DNA of 64,000 bases, taken from positions 124,001 to 188,000 of the forward strand of contig NZ_JBHTCM010000007.1 of assembly GCF_042665545.1 (NCBI RefSeq). Direction: 5' to 3'. Origin of the DNA: Rhodocista pekingensis (GTDB taxonomy: Bacteria; Pseudomonadota; Alphaproteobacteria; Azospirillales; Azospirillaceae). The translations under genes and the position numbers were made by a program. The notes below the pieces were generated by a model, which saw only the letters and a program-made list of their open reading frames with translations, had not been told where the DNA came from and made no database searches. Below are positions 8,204 through 16,992 of this stretch, piece by piece. The stretch's first letter is position 1. Every line of letters starts with the position of its first letter.

Positions 8204-8830
8204 ATGACGGCGATGGGCGAAGGGTACCAGCAGGTCCGGGGAACGGCTCCGGGAGGTTCGACCGCGTGCGGCGAGGCGCGCGCCGGCCGGCGCCTGCGTG
8301 GCGCCCTGCTGGCGGCCCTTTTCCTGCTGCCGGCCTGCGCCCAGCTGGATACGGGCGCACCCCGTCCGGCCGCCCCGGCGGCCCAGACCCCCGCCGTGCC
8401 CGACGCGACGATCCGCAAGGAGATCGAGCGGCGCTGGCAGGAGCAGGGGTCGGCCGGCCGCGGCGTCGATCTGTCCGTCAGCGGCGGTCGCGTCCTGCTG
8501 ACCGGCCGCGCCCGCACGCCCGATCAGCGGGTGGATGCGGTGCGCCTCGCCTGGCAGGCGGACGGCGTGACCGAGGTCATCAACGAGATCCAGATCGACG
8601 ACGAGAGCGGCCTCACCGACAAGGCGACCGATCTCTGGATCAGCACCCGGATCCGCTCGAAGCTGCTGTTCGACGCCGACATCTCCTCGGGCATGTTCTC
8701 GGTCGATACCGTGAACGGCACCGTCTACGTCATGGGCCGGGCCCGCTCGCAGGTGGAGCTCGACCGCGTGCTTTCCCATGTGCGCGCCGTGCCGCGCGTC
8801 AGGCGGGTGGTCAATCATGTCGTTCTCTAG
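8204..8830 (+). CDS. BON domain lipoprotein (OsmY/DolP-like)
   Basis: The 208-residue protein has a lipobox LPAC with Cys45, so it is probably anchored in the outer membrane. It has two BON domains (about residues 66-130 and 140-205), with the typical GGRVLLTGRA and NGTVYVMGRA turns. BON lipoproteins such as DolP/YraP bind phospholipid and keep the outer membrane intact. The start is the first of two ATGs after gcgggag; the signal sequence is preceded by an unusually long N-region of about 30 residues, so the second ATG three codons later or a later start is possible. Its stop overlaps the start of the next gene, suggesting co-transcription. Confidence 0.85.
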   Translation: MTAMGEGYQQVRGTAPGGSTACGEARAGRRLRGALLAALFLLPACAQLDTGAPRPAAPAAQTPAVPDATIRKEIERRWQEQGSAGRGVDLSVSGGRVLLTGRARTPDQRVDAVRLAWQADGVTEVINEIQIDDESGLTDKATDLWISTRIRSKLLFDADISSGMFSVDTVNGTVYVMGRARSQVELDRVLSHVRAVPRVRRVVNHVVL

Positions 8831-10166
8831 GGGCATTCCGCATCCCGCTCAGGGGTTCTGCGGCGTCCTGCTGATCCTGGTGGCGTTCGTCTGGCCGGGC
8901 GCCGCCTTCGCGGAGTCCGACCCGGCGGCCCAGGCCAACCGCCTGTTCGTCCAGGCCATGCAGGCCATCCAGAAGGCCGACCAGACCTATGACCCGCAGG
9001 AGCAGGCGAAGTTCCTGATGGAGGCGGACAAGCTCCTGTCCGACATCATCACCCGCCTGCCGGAAAGCCCGCTGGCGGTGCAACTCGTCACCAACCAGTT
9101 CATCGGCGATTTCGACTATGTCGCGTTCCAGAGCCGCATCCGCGGGCTGGTCTGTGCCGAACCGCAGGCGACCGGCTGCTTCCTGCACCGGATCGAGGCG
9201 ATGATGCCGCCCTTGGAGTATCCCATCGCGGGCCCACGCTGGGACTGGCTGTCGCTGGCGGTCGCCCACTGGCATCTGGGGGACAGGGGGCGGGTGAAAC
9301 CGATCATCGCCCCTTTCGTGATGGCCCTGCGCCGGTCAGCGCCGCCGGCGGAGGGCAGCCAGGACCTTTTCCTGGGCCGGGCGCTCGCGCTTACGGGCGA
9401 GCCTGATCTGGCGCTGCGCATCACCCGATCCATCGCCGACTGCTCCACCCGCATCTACAACCTGACGGACATCGCCGAGGCGCTGGTCTGGCAGGGCGAA
9501 GGGACCCGCGCCACCGCCGTGGCGGAGGAGGCGGCGGACTACGCCCGCGCCAACGCCTGCGCCTGGGAACTGGGGCTGGTCGCCCAGGCCCTGCTGCGGG
9601 TGGGCGACGAGGGCCGCGCCCGCACCCTGTTCCTGAACACGGTGGAAGAGCAGTTCTCCCGCTTCAAGGACCGCCGCGGCACCTGCTGCCCGCCCGAGCT
9701 GGCCGTGGCGGCGGGCGACCTGGGCGACGTCAACCTCGCCCTCGGGCTGCTGCGCACGGTGCAGGAGGAGAGCCCCTGGACCGTGCCGCAGGTGCTGGGC
9801 AAGCTCGGCGCCCGCGGGGAGAAGACCCTCACCCTCACCTTCGCCGACCAGATCGCGGACGTGGAGCTGAAGGCGGAAACCTATGTCGAGCTGATCGGGG
9901 CTTCGCTCAAGGCCGGGGACCGCAGGCAGGCCGATCTGGTCTCCACCCGCCTGGACGGCATGCTGAAGGGGGCCGACAAGAGCCCGCTGCTCCTGATCCA
10001 GCGCGCCCGTGCGGACCGGCTGCTGTTCAAGGACCAGCGCTGGCGTCCGCGCTTCCAGCAGGCGCTCGACCAGTCGGACCGGGAGGGGCAGGCGCGGCGC
10101 GACGTGGCCGTGCCCTTCCTCGCCGCCCTGGTGGAGATCGAGACCGGGCGCGCCATGCTGGAGTGA
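8817..10166 (+). CDS. Secreted helical-repeat (TPR-like) protein of unknown function
   Basis: The 449-residue protein starts inside the last 14 bases of the BON gene and reads on without a gap, so the two are likely translationally coupled. An N-terminal signal peptide is clear (GVLLILVAFVWPGAAFA). The mature part is all-helical with repeating Ala-rich helix pairs resembling TPR/Sel1 repeats, for example AEEAADYARANACAWELGL and LAVAAGDLGDVNLALGLL. It has two Cys near residues 115-125 (VCAEPQATGC) that could form a disulfide. No family name can be given. Position suggests a periplasmic partner of the BON lipoprotein. Confidence 0.75.
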   Translation: MSFSRGIPHPAQGFCGVLLILVAFVWPGAAFAESDPAAQANRLFVQAMQAIQKADQTYDPQEQAKFLMEADKLLSDIITRLPESPLAVQLVTNQFIGDFDYVAFQSRIRGLVCAEPQATGCFLHRIEAMMPPLEYPIAGPRWDWLSLAVAHWHLGDRGRVKPIIAPFVMALRRSAPPAEGSQDLFLGRALALTGEPDLALRITRSIADCSTRIYNLTDIAEALVWQGEGTRATAVAEEAADYARANACAWELGLVAQALLRVGDEGRARTLFLNTVEEQFSRFKDRRGTCCPPELAVAAGDLGDVNLALGLLRTVQEESPWTVPQVLGKLGARGEKTLTLTFADQIADVELKAETYVELIGASLKAGDRRQADLVSTRLDGMLKGADKSPLLLIQRARADRLLFKDQRWRPRFQQALDQSDREGQARRDVAVPFLAALVEIETGRAMLE

Positions 10167-10169
10167 GCG

Positions 10170-10192
10170 GCGGGGCGGATGTTCCGCCCCGC
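10170..10192. terminator. Hairpin between two convergent genes
   Basis: A 10-bp perfect stem (gcggggcgga / tccgccccgc) with a 3-nt loop lies just after the stop of the rightward helical-repeat gene and before the end of the leftward acidic protein gene. There is no T run, so termination is plausible but not assured. Confidence 0.4.
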
Positions 10193-10216
10193 GCATGACG
10201 CTTTACGCCCTGGACC

Positions 10217-10693
10217 CTACCGGCCGCCTGCCCGCGGCTTCAGCCGCCGGGCGAGCTGGCGGACATAGCGGCTGTCTGCCGGGCCGAACTCCCCGGCGGC
10301 GATGTCCTTGCGCAGGTCGGTCAGTTCCTGCCGCGTCTGCTCGGACAGGGCGTAGTCCGCCAGCAGCCGGTCGATCAGGGCCTGGTCCTCCGGTCCCCCG
10401 GCCCTGCCGCCCGCCTCTGCCCCGCTGGTGTCCGCCCCGTCTCCGCCGGTGTCGTCCACGCCGGCATCGTCCACGCCGGCATCGTCCAGATCCAGGTCGA
10501 GCCCGTCTCCCGCGTCCCCGTCCCCTTCGTCGCCATCGGCCCGCGGCGCGGGCACCAGCAGCGCATCCCAGCCGACCCCGGCATCGACCATGCGGCGGTG
10601 GACCGTCCGCGCCGCCTCCAGGGCCTTGGCGTCATCCGGATCGCCCAGGCTGTCCAGCAGCGCGATGAAGCTCTCGCGGTCCATGAAGGGCAT
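10217..10693 (-). CDS. Hypothetical acidic-linker protein
   Basis: A 158-residue protein with no recognised family. The N-terminal 45 residues (DRESFIALLDSLGDPDDAKA then a helix ending WDALLVP) resemble short helical modules seen in several alphaproteobacterial proteins of unknown role. The middle (about residues 50-95) is a strongly acidic, Gly-rich linker with repeats of Asp-Asp-Ala-Gly-Val. The C-terminal helix (about 100-158) ends in a basic tail. It looks like two small helical modules joined by a disordered linker. A second Met at position 4 could be the true start. Confidence 0.6.
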   Translation of the reverse strand: MPFMDRESFIALLDSLGDPDDAKALEAARTVHRRMVDAGVGWDALLVPAPRADGDEGDGDAGDGLDLDLDDAGVDDAGVDDTGGDGADTSGAEAGGRAGGPEDQALIDRLLADYALSEQTRQELTDLRKDIAAGEFGPADSRYVRQLARRLKPRAGGR

Positions 10694-10769
10694 GGCGGTT
10701 CGTCTCCTTTTTCGCCTTTCGCGTCCGCCCCTTAGGTGGGGAGCGGCCGGGCCCCGTCAACCGCTGCCG

Positions 10770-11408
10770 TCAGCCGGCCGGCTGCGGCGGTTGCAGCACG
10801 CTGTCCGGCACAGGCAGGGGGAAGCCCTTGTCCAGCAGGACCCGCAGCCGCTCCGGCGGGGCGTCCTGCACGAGCGCCAGCGCCCACAGGGCGAAGCGGC
10901 GGGCATCGCGCTGCACCAGGATGCGGGAGAAGCCCGCCGCCTGGAGATGGGCGCCCAGGGTGCGGTGGGTGAAGGCGGTGCGGTGCGCCATGAACAGGTT
11001 GCCGGCGGCCAGCGCCGAGCGCAGCCCGTACATCATGTCCAGCGGCGTGATCGGCCCGGCGGGGGAGACATAGGCCGGGTCTTCCAGCCTGCCCTCCGCC
11101 ACCAGGGTGGCGATGGACTGCATGTCGGGGCAGGTGATCAGGGCGAACCCGTCCGGCCGCAGCACGCGGCGGAACTCGCGCAGCGCCACCGGCACCTCGT
11201 GCGGGTAGAGGTGTTCGATGTTGTGCGACGAATAGAGCGCGTCCATCGCCCCGTCGGGCACCTGCCCCATGTCGGTGATGGAGCCCAGGATGTCCGGTCG
11301 GACCGCGGGGTCGATGTCGAGCCGCACCTCCTCCCAGGCCGTGCGGTCGAACAGGGCGTGGAGACGGGTCGGCGCCGGACCGCAGCCGACATGAAGCACC
11401 TTCTGCAT
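10770..11408 (-). CDS. SAM-dependent methyltransferase-like protein
   Basis: A 212-residue class I methyltransferase fold. Motif I is degenerate but recognisable (VLHVGCGPAPTRL near residues 4-16), followed by an acidic residue after beta-2 (RLDIDPAV), then SSHNIEHLYPHEVP and the REFRRVLRPDGFALI segment that is standard in Methyltransf_11 proteins. It starts directly with the first beta strand, so it is short on N-terminal substrate-binding elements. The start ATG follows aggaagga. Substrate is unknown. Confidence 0.8.
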   Translation of the reverse strand: MQKVLHVGCGPAPTRLHALFDRTAWEEVRLDIDPAVRPDILGSITDMGQVPDGAMDALYSSHNIEHLYPHEVPVALREFRRVLRPDGFALITCPDMQSIATLVAEGRLEDPAYVSPAGPITPLDMMYGLRSALAAGNLFMAHRTAFTHRTLGAHLQAAGFSRILVQRDARRFALWALALVQDAPPERLRVLLDKGFPLPVPDSVLQPPQPAG

Positions 11409-11550
11409 CTTGTCCTTCCTGTTTCCGTTACCCGTCTGCCATGGTCCCGAATGGGTAGCAGACCGCCTGGCCGCCGCATAGCCGCACCCGCCTGCGGTCA
11501 CACGCGCTTGACAGGATGGCGGAACCGCGCGACCCGTGGGGCAGATCCAG

Positions 11551-11604
11551 GGCGTTCCGCCGTCCCGAGACGTTCCGTTGTTCCAAGACGTTCCGACAGA
11601 GGCC
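11551..11604 (+). repeat. Three 18-base tandem repeats before yajQ
   Basis: The motif G(G/A)CGTTCCG recurs at 11551, 11569 and 11587, an exact 18-base period, with diverged sequence in between. It lies directly upstream of the yajQ start codon. Confidence 0.6.
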
Positions 11605-11606
11605 CC

Positions 11607-12092
11607 ATGCCGTCCTTCGACATCGTCTCCAAGACCGACCTCGCCGAGGTGCAGAACGCCATCGACGGCGTGCTGCGCGAGATCCAGAACCGCTTCGATT
11701 TCAAGGGCTCCAAGAGCACGATCGAGCGCAAGGAGAACGAGATCACCCTTCATACCGAGGACAAGACCAAGCTGTCCCAGCTCCAGGAGATGGTGAAGGG
11801 CTACTTCGTGCGCCGCAAGCTCGACCCCGGTGCGCTCGACTGGGGCCGGGAGGAGAACGCGGCCGGCAGCACCCTGCGCCAGGTGGTGACGGTGCGGCAG
11901 GGCATCGACCAGGACCTCGCCAAGAAGATCGTCAAGGCTGTCAAGGACAGCAAGATGAAGGTCCAGGCCTCGATCCAGGGCGACGAACTGCGCATCACCG
12001 GCAAGAAGATCGACGACCTTCAGGAGTGCATCCGGCTGGTCAAGGGGCTGAAGATCGAACAGCCCTTGCAGTACGTGAACTTCCGCGACTGA
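11607..12092 (+). CDS. yajQ: YajQ family nucleotide-binding protein
   Basis: The 161-residue product is full length for the YajQ (UPF0234) family: PSFDIVSKTDLAEVQNAID at the start, RFDFKGSKSTIE at about residues 29-40, and the closing LQYVNFRD. YajQ has two RNP-like folds and binds cyclic di-GMP and nucleic acids; in Xanthomonas it acts as a c-di-GMP effector with a LysR regulator. The gene converges on the histidine kinase gene with only 4 bases between the stops. Confidence 0.95.
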   Translation: MPSFDIVSKTDLAEVQNAIDGVLREIQNRFDFKGSKSTIERKENEITLHTEDKTKLSQLQEMVKGYFVRRKLDPGALDWGREENAAGSTLRQVVTVRQGIDQDLAKKIVKAVKDSKMKVQASIQGDELRITGKKIDDLQECIRLVKGLKIEQPLQYVNFRD

Positions 12093-12096
12093 CCCG

Positions 12097-14103
12097 CTAC
12101 GCCCGCCGGCGCAGGTCGGTGCCGATCGCGGCCTCGATGGCCCGGCGCAGACGGTTGGGGTGGATCGGCTTGTGCTCGATGGCGATGCCCAGCTGATCCG
12201 CCTGCTCCAGCAGGTCGGGGTGGGTGTCGCCGGTCAGCAGCATGCCGGGGACCGCAGTGCCGAAGCGCGTCCGCACCTGGGCGATCAGGTCCGTGCCCAG
12301 GCCGCCGCCGGGCAGCCGGTAGTCGGAGATCACCAGATCCGGCGCGCGGCCCAGCCGCTCCAGCGCCGCCAGCAGCCCCGGCGCGTCCGGGGCCGCCGCG
12401 GGCCGCAGCCCCCAGTCGCTCAGCATCGCCTCCAGGGCGGCCAGTTGCAGGCGGTCGTCCTCGGCCACGGCCACGACGATGCCGGGGGTGCGGCCCCGCT
12501 CGTCCCCGTCCCCGCCGTTGCCCGCGGCGGGCAGGGCCGCCCGCGCCAGCGGCACCGTCACGCTGAAGCAGGACCCCCTGCCGGGAACCGAGCGCACCTC
12601 CACCCGATGGCCCAGCAACTGGGCCGTGCGGCTCACGATGGCGAGGCCCAGCCCGAGGCCCTGGCGGCGGTCGCGCGGGCCCTCGTCGAGCTGGACGAAC
12701 TCCTCGAAGATGGCCTGCTGCTTGTCCGCCGGAATGCCGCTGCCGGTATCCCAGACCTCCAGCCGCAGATGTCCGCCCTGCCGGCGGGCCCCCAGCAGCA
12801 GGGCGCCCCGGGCCGTGTTGCGCACGGCGTTGCTCAGCAGGTTGCGCAGCATGCGGTCCAGCAGCACCGGATCGGAGCGGATGTCCACCGTGGCCGGCAC
12901 CACCCGCATGCGCAGCCCCTTGACGGCGGCCTGGGGCGCGAATTCCTGGGCCAGCCGGCGCAGCATCGGGCCGGCGGGCACGCTGGCCAGCGAGGGTGTG
13001 ACCGTCGCCGCCTCCAGCGCCGACAGTTCCAGCAGCGCGTTCAGCAGGCTCTCGCCCGAATCCAGCGATTCGCCCAGCTTGTGGGCGAGGTCGAGCTGCG
13101 TCGGGTCCTCCAGCCGGGACTCCAGCAGGTGCAGGAACAGCCGCATGGCCTGGAAGGGCTGACGCAGGTCGTGGCTGGCCGCGGCCAGGAAGCGGGACTT
13201 GGCCCGGTTCGCCCGCTCCGCCTCCAGCTTCGCGGCTTCCGCCTCGGCCTTGCGGCGCATGTCCGCGGTGACGTCGATGGCGATGCCGGTCAGCCCGACG
13301 ATGACGCCGTTCTCCCGCTGCGGTTCCACGGCGATGTCGGTCCAGCGATCGGCCACCCCGTCCCGTGCCGGCATGCGGAAGGTCTGGCGGTCGCCGCGGC
13401 CGCTCTCCAGGACACGCTTCTTGAAGGCGTACATCTCCGCCAGACCGACGCCCGGCAGGTCCAGCATCAGGTCGGTGCGGCCCAGGAAGTCTTCATCCCG
13501 CAGGCCCTTGGGCAGATTGTAGACCCAGGTGTAGCGGAGATGACGGTCCTGGGTGAAGATCGTCACCGGGGCCACGCGCAGGGCCAGACGCAGGCGCATC
13601 TCGCTCTGTTCGGCTGCCCGGGCCGCCATGCGCTCGTGCGTCACGTCGATGCCGATGCCGGTCAGCCCGACGACGCGGCCGTCCGGCGCCCGCATCGGCG
13701 TCAGGCGCAGATCGAAGACCTGCACCCCCTCCGGTCCCGCCAGCGGAAAGGACAGCCGCTCCGCCGCCCCCGTCTCCAGCACGCGCTGTTTCGTGGAGAT
13801 CAGCAGGCACTGGTCGGGGCTGCGGGGGATGTCGTGGTCGGTGCGGCCGATCATGCCGTCGGGATGCAGGGACACGCCGTCGGTGGCCCAGAGATAGCGC
13901 AGATCGCAGTCCTGCACGAACAGGACGACCGGGCCGGCGCCCGCGGCTTCCCGCAGCGCGCCTTCCCAGGCACGCAGGGCGCGTACCGCGTGCTGGAGTT
14001 CCTCCGCCTCGGACGCGCTCACGCGGTTGGCGGGCATCAGGGCGCGAAACAGACTGAGCAAGGCTGGGGACTCTTCTGAACGACGGTTACCCGGTGGCCG
14101 CAA
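12097..14103 (-). CDS. PAS-containing hybrid histidine kinase / response regulator
   Basis: A 668-residue cytoplasmic sensor. It has two PAS domains (about residues 45-155 and 170-285), a HisKA dimerisation helix with the phospho-accepting His near 311 (AASHDLRQPFQAM), a HATPase domain (N box LRNLLSNAVRNT, DTGSGIP, GLGLGLAIV) and a C-terminal receiver (acidic pair in AVAEDD, phospho-Asp 594 in ISDYRLP, Lys in EHKPI). No membrane helix is seen, so the signal is intracellular. The kinase-type SHDLRQP box is shared with quorum- and fatty-acid-related hybrid kinases. The start is uncertain: TTG is used here, but the ATG at 14037 gives a 646-residue form and neither has a clear ribosome-binding site. 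Confidence 0.85.
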   Translation of the reverse strand: MRPPGNRRSEESPALLSLFRALMPANRVSASEAEELQHAVRALRAWEGALREAAGAGPVVLFVQDCDLRYLWATDGVSLHPDGMIGRTDHDIPRSPDQCLLISTKQRVLETGAAERLSFPLAGPEGVQVFDLRLTPMRAPDGRVVGLTGIGIDVTHERMAARAAEQSEMRLRLALRVAPVTIFTQDRHLRYTWVYNLPKGLRDEDFLGRTDLMLDLPGVGLAEMYAFKKRVLESGRGDRQTFRMPARDGVADRWTDIAVEPQRENGVIVGLTGIAIDVTADMRRKAEAEAAKLEAERANRAKSRFLAAASHDLRQPFQAMRLFLHLLESRLEDPTQLDLAHKLGESLDSGESLLNALLELSALEAATVTPSLASVPAGPMLRRLAQEFAPQAAVKGLRMRVVPATVDIRSDPVLLDRMLRNLLSNAVRNTARGALLLGARRQGGHLRLEVWDTGSGIPADKQQAIFEEFVQLDEGPRDRRQGLGLGLAIVSRTAQLLGHRVEVRSVPGRGSCFSVTVPLARAALPAAGNGGDGDERGRTPGIVVAVAEDDRLQLAALEAMLSDWGLRPAAAPDAPGLLAALERLGRAPDLVISDYRLPGGGLGTDLIAQVRTRFGTAVPGMLLTGDTHPDLLEQADQLGIAIEHKPIHPNRLRRAIEAAIGTDLRRRA

Positions 14104-14219
14104 GGATTAGAAAGTTGAATGGAACGATTGGAAACAGCCGCTTTCGGGGCATGGTCGAAAGTAATAGTCTATGCAGTCGATAGCGCTTTCGGCCGAGGCC
14201 CCGGTTCCGATACACCCTA

Positions 14220-14984
14220 TCAGGTCACGATGAAGCGGCGGTCCGACTTTTCCAGGACAAGTGCCGTCAGCCGCCCGGTGACATAGGCGCCGGTGTCGAT
14301 GCCGATCCGGTTCGGCTGCACGTCCGGGGCCTCGCTGATGGAATGGCCGTGGACCACCAGGGCGCCATGATCGGTGGTGGAGGCCAGGAAGGCGTCCCGG
14401 ATCCACAGCATGTCGCCTTCCTCCTGCTGGTGCAGCGGGCGGCCGGGCCGGATGCCGGCATGCACGAACAGGTAGTCGCCGACGGCGACATGGGTGCGCA
14501 GCGCCGTCAGGAAGGCCAGATGATGCCGCGGCAGCTTCTCGCGCAGGTCGAGCCGGGCCTCCTCCAGCCAGACAGATTCGGGCAGACCGTCGCGCCGGCG
14601 CACGCCGTAGCTCATCAGGGTGGCCAGGCCGCCGAAGCGCATCCAGTCCACCCCGACGCCGGGGTCCTCCAGGAAGCGTAGCAGCGCATCCTCATGGTTG
14701 CCCTTCAGGCAGATCATCCCGAAGCCCGGCGGCGGGCCGCCGGCCAGCCGCTCCACCACCCCGGCGGAGTCCAGGCCGCGGTCGACATAGTCTCCCAGCA
14801 GCACCAGCGTATGTTGAAGCTCCGGTGCCGCGGCGGCGTCCGCACGGATGCGCTCCAGCAGCCGGTCCAGCAGGTCGGCACGGCCATGGATGTCGCCGAT
14901 GGCATAGAGGCGCTGGCCTTCCGGCACCGTTGCGATGCGCGGCGGCGGTTTCGCCGTCTGTCGCCGGAACCAGGAACCGATCAC
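14220..14984 (-). CDS. Metallophosphoesterase, bacterial PPP-type Ser/Thr phosphatase
   Basis: The 254-residue product belongs to the calcineurin-like PPP family related to PrpA/PrpB and phage lambda phosphatase. The metal-binding motifs appear in order: GDIHG near residues 29-33, GDYVDRG near 66-72, GNHED near 97-101, and the later HAGI and HGH motifs (about 172 and 216). It probably dephosphorylates proteins or small phosphoesters in the cytoplasm. The start is GTG with gggag upstream. It reads in the same direction as the hybrid kinase but 116 bases apart. Confidence 0.9.
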   Translation of the reverse strand: MIGSWFRRQTAKPPPRIATVPEGQRLYAIGDIHGRADLLDRLLERIRADAAAAPELQHTLVLLGDYVDRGLDSAGVVERLAGGPPPGFGMICLKGNHEDALLRFLEDPGVGVDWMRFGGLATLMSYGVRRRDGLPESVWLEEARLDLREKLPRHHLAFLTALRTHVAVGDYLFVHAGIRPGRPLHQQEEGDMLWIRDAFLASTTDHGALVVHGHSISEAPDVQPNRIGIDTGAYVTGRLTALVLEKSDRRFIVT

Positions 14985-15048
14985 GCAGGTCCACTCCCGT
15001 TGCCGCCGGGCCGCCCCTCCCTCCGGACGGGGCGGCGCGGTCCGCAGA

Positions 15049-15795
15049 TTAGGGGAGGGGGGCCGGCGAGTCCAAGAGGATGTCCAGTCCTTCCAGGGGC
15101 ACGCTCACCGTGCGCCGGTCGAAGACGGTCCAGTGGTAGGGGGCGGGCTCCTCCTCCCGGCGGACATGGAAGCTCAGATGCAGCATCCGGCCCCGGCGCA
15201 GCTCCGGCAGCAGCCGGTCGGTGCCGGGGCAGGTGACGCCCAGCCGCCGCGTCTCCTTCAAGAGGGCGAAGCGGGCCACCAGTTCGCTCGCGGCGTCCGT
15301 GCCGGGGGCGAGACGTCCGGTCGCCACCTCCTCCAGGAAGGCGGTGAAGGCCGGTGCCATCGGCGTCCGCAGGGCGCTCGGTCCCTCATCCACGGCGCGG
15401 GCCAGCGCGACCAGCTCCCGGTCGGTGTGGAAGCCGTGGACAGGGCCGTCATCCACCTGGAGCAGCACCGGCCGGCGCACGTCGATGTCGCGGTCGAAAC
15501 CGACATGGAGGCTGGTGCAGGCGGAGTCGCGGCGCAGGGTGATGCTGGCCCGTCCGCGGCCACCGCGGTGGTCGGCATAGGCGGGGCGGGCGCTGACGGT
15601 ACAGGTCCGCGCCGCCTCACGCCCGTCGCAGGTGGCATGCCAGATCCCCTGGCGGGCCTGCTCCGGCCGGCCCCCGTCGCTTGGGGCAGGACCGTCGGCC
15701 GCGGCGGCCGGCAGCGCCGTCAGCCCCAGCATGACGGCCAGGGCCGCAGGGCGGAACGCCGCCGCGGCCGGGCGGCGGGAGAAGGGGAAGCGCAT
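15049..15795 (-). CDS. Hypothetical secreted protein
   Basis: The 248-residue product has a signal peptide (PAALAVMLGLTALPAAAA, cleavage near residue 35) and a beta-rich mature domain with four Cys residues (CDGREAARTC, SACTSL and VTCPG), compatible with one or two disulfides. Segments such as VLLQVDDGPVHG and CTVSARPAY recall the DUF1176/IalB-like secreted proteins, but the match is not strong enough to name. The frame stays open upstream as Pro/Arg-rich sequence; the ATG before the signal peptide, preceded by ggag, was chosen. Confidence 0.65.
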   Translation of the reverse strand: MRFPFSRRPAAAAFRPAALAVMLGLTALPAAAADGPAPSDGGRPEQARQGIWHATCDGREAARTCTVSARPAYADHRGGRGRASITLRRDSACTSLHVGFDRDIDVRRPVLLQVDDGPVHGFHTDRELVALARAVDEGPSALRTPMAPAFTAFLEEVATGRLAPGTDAASELVARFALLKETRRLGVTCPGTDRLLPELRRGRMLHLSFHVRREEEPAPYHWTVFDRRTVSVPLEGLDILLDSPAPLP

Positions 15796-16106
15796 GGGCG
15801 CACTCCGTCGGGGTCTTTCCCGACTCTTCGCCGGCGTCCCTTGCCGGTCCGTTAACGGTCCCCGCACGGTCACGGCCGCGACCAATGGACGCCGGGCGGG
15901 CGGTCCCGCGGGCCGTCGGAGAGGTTGCGGCCCGTGGCCGGCGGGCCCATATCGACGGGATCGGTTCCGCGGCGCTTTCCGCAGGGCGGGGGCCGCGCGA
16001 CGAGGGGACGTTCGAGGAGGGGGCGTTCGGGGACTTGTCTCCATCCTCGGCCGTTGGTGTCCACGGGGACAGTACCGGGACGACGGAACCGGACCAGAGG
16101 AGAACC
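15796..16106. other. Divergent intergenic region, 311 bases
   Basis: It lies between the leftward secreted protein gene and the rightward small membrane protein gene. It is GC-rich with short G-rich imperfect repeats (gacgttcgaggaggggg and similar). No gene, terminator or convincing promoter was recognised. Confidence 0.5.
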
Positions 16107-16469
16107 ATGAGCGTGCTGGACGATCAGCCGCCGGCGGGGTTCCCGATCCAGCCGGTGGCCTTGAAGATTCTGGGGGACGGCGTGCTCGCCGCCACCATCG
16201 TGCGGGCGTCGGACCTGCCGCCCGACCAGGGCCTGTGGGCGATGCTCCTGGCCTTCATCATCGCCGTGCTGGCCAGCATGGCGGCGGGCACCATGCTCGT
16301 CCGCCGCGGCCAGCGCGAACTGTGGGACGTGACCTCCGTGGCCTGCCTGGGCGCCATGGCGGTGCTCCTGTTCCTGAACGGGGCGCTGCTGGTCGGCCTT
16401 CTGATGCTGTGGCTGGCCTGGTACCGCTGGCAGCGGATCGAGGCGGGCGGCGGCGGGGACGGGGCGTGA
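16107..16469 (+). CDS. Small membrane protein
   Basis: A 120-residue protein with three hydrophobic segments (about residues 19-31, 43-64 and 75-105), so an inner-membrane location is likely. The sequence ends in a Gly-rich tail. No family was recognised. The ATG follows agaggaga. Its stop codon overlaps the GTG start of the next gene (gTGA), which argues for an operon of these two genes. Confidence 0.7.
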   Translation: MSVLDDQPPAGFPIQPVALKILGDGVLAATIVRASDLPPDQGLWAMLLAFIIAVLASMAAGTMLVRRGQRELWDVTSVACLGAMAVLLFLNGALLVGLLMLWLAWYRWQRIEAGGGGDGA

Positions 16470-16933
16470 GCGCCCGGTCATCCTCCGCCCCTGCACGCCC
16501 GGCTCCCGGAAGCGCTGCCCCCGCCGGTCCTGTCCTTGGCCGGCGGGCGCTGCTGGCAGGGGCGCTCGCGGCCCTGCCGCTGCTGCTGGCGGGAGGAACG
16601 GCCCAGGCGGGCGGTCCCTACCGGCCGCCGCAGAACCACTTCCGGCTTCAGCCCTTCGCCATCCCGGTTCCCGCCCGCGGTCCCTTCGGCCTTGCCACGG
16701 TGGAACTGGACATCGTCCTGAAGGCCGACACCTGGCGCGACTATGCCCGTTCGCAGCAGCCCCGGCTGCAAGGGCTTCTCCTGGCCGAGAACTGGAACCT
16801 CGCCGTCGGCAGCGACGGCAAGGTGGGGGCGGAGACGGCCCTGGTTCTGAAGGAGCGGGCGACCGATATCGCCCGCGAGGTGCTGGGCGATATCGTGACC
16901 GAGGTGCTGATCGTCTCCCTGGTCGTGACCTGA
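16466..16933 (+). CDS. Tat-exported FliL-like small protein
   Basis: A 155-residue protein beginning at a GTG that overlaps the previous stop. A twin-arginine leader is visible (LGRRALLAGALAALPLLLAG, cleavage near TAQA). The mature part reads ATVELDIVLKADTWRDYARS and ends DIVTEVLIVSLVVT. The pattern of a beta strand, a long helix with RATDIAREVLG and a final hydrophobic strand resembles the C-terminal domain of FliL (flagellar stator ring), but FliL normally has a membrane anchor. The resemblance is suggestive only, and no flagellar genes are nearby. Confidence 0.6.
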   Translation: MSARSSSAPARPAPGSAAPAGPVLGRRALLAGALAALPLLLAGGTAQAGGPYRPPQNHFRLQPFAIPVPARGPFGLATVELDIVLKADTWRDYARSQQPRLQGLLLAENWNLAVGSDGKVGAETALVLKERATDIAREVLGDIVTEVLIVSLVVT

Positions 16934-16957
16934 GCGGGCCGGTCGTGACCTGAGCGG
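16921..16957 (+). repeat. 20-base tandem duplication across a stop codon
   Basis: The sequence ggtcgtgacctgagcgg occurs twice in direct succession with a 20-base period. The first copy contains the stop codon of the FliL-like gene, so the duplication adds a second copy of the gene's last codons just outside the reading frame. Confidence 0.85.
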
Positions 16958-16992
16958 CGCCGGGCGCGCGGGCAGCGCAGCCCCAGAGGGCA

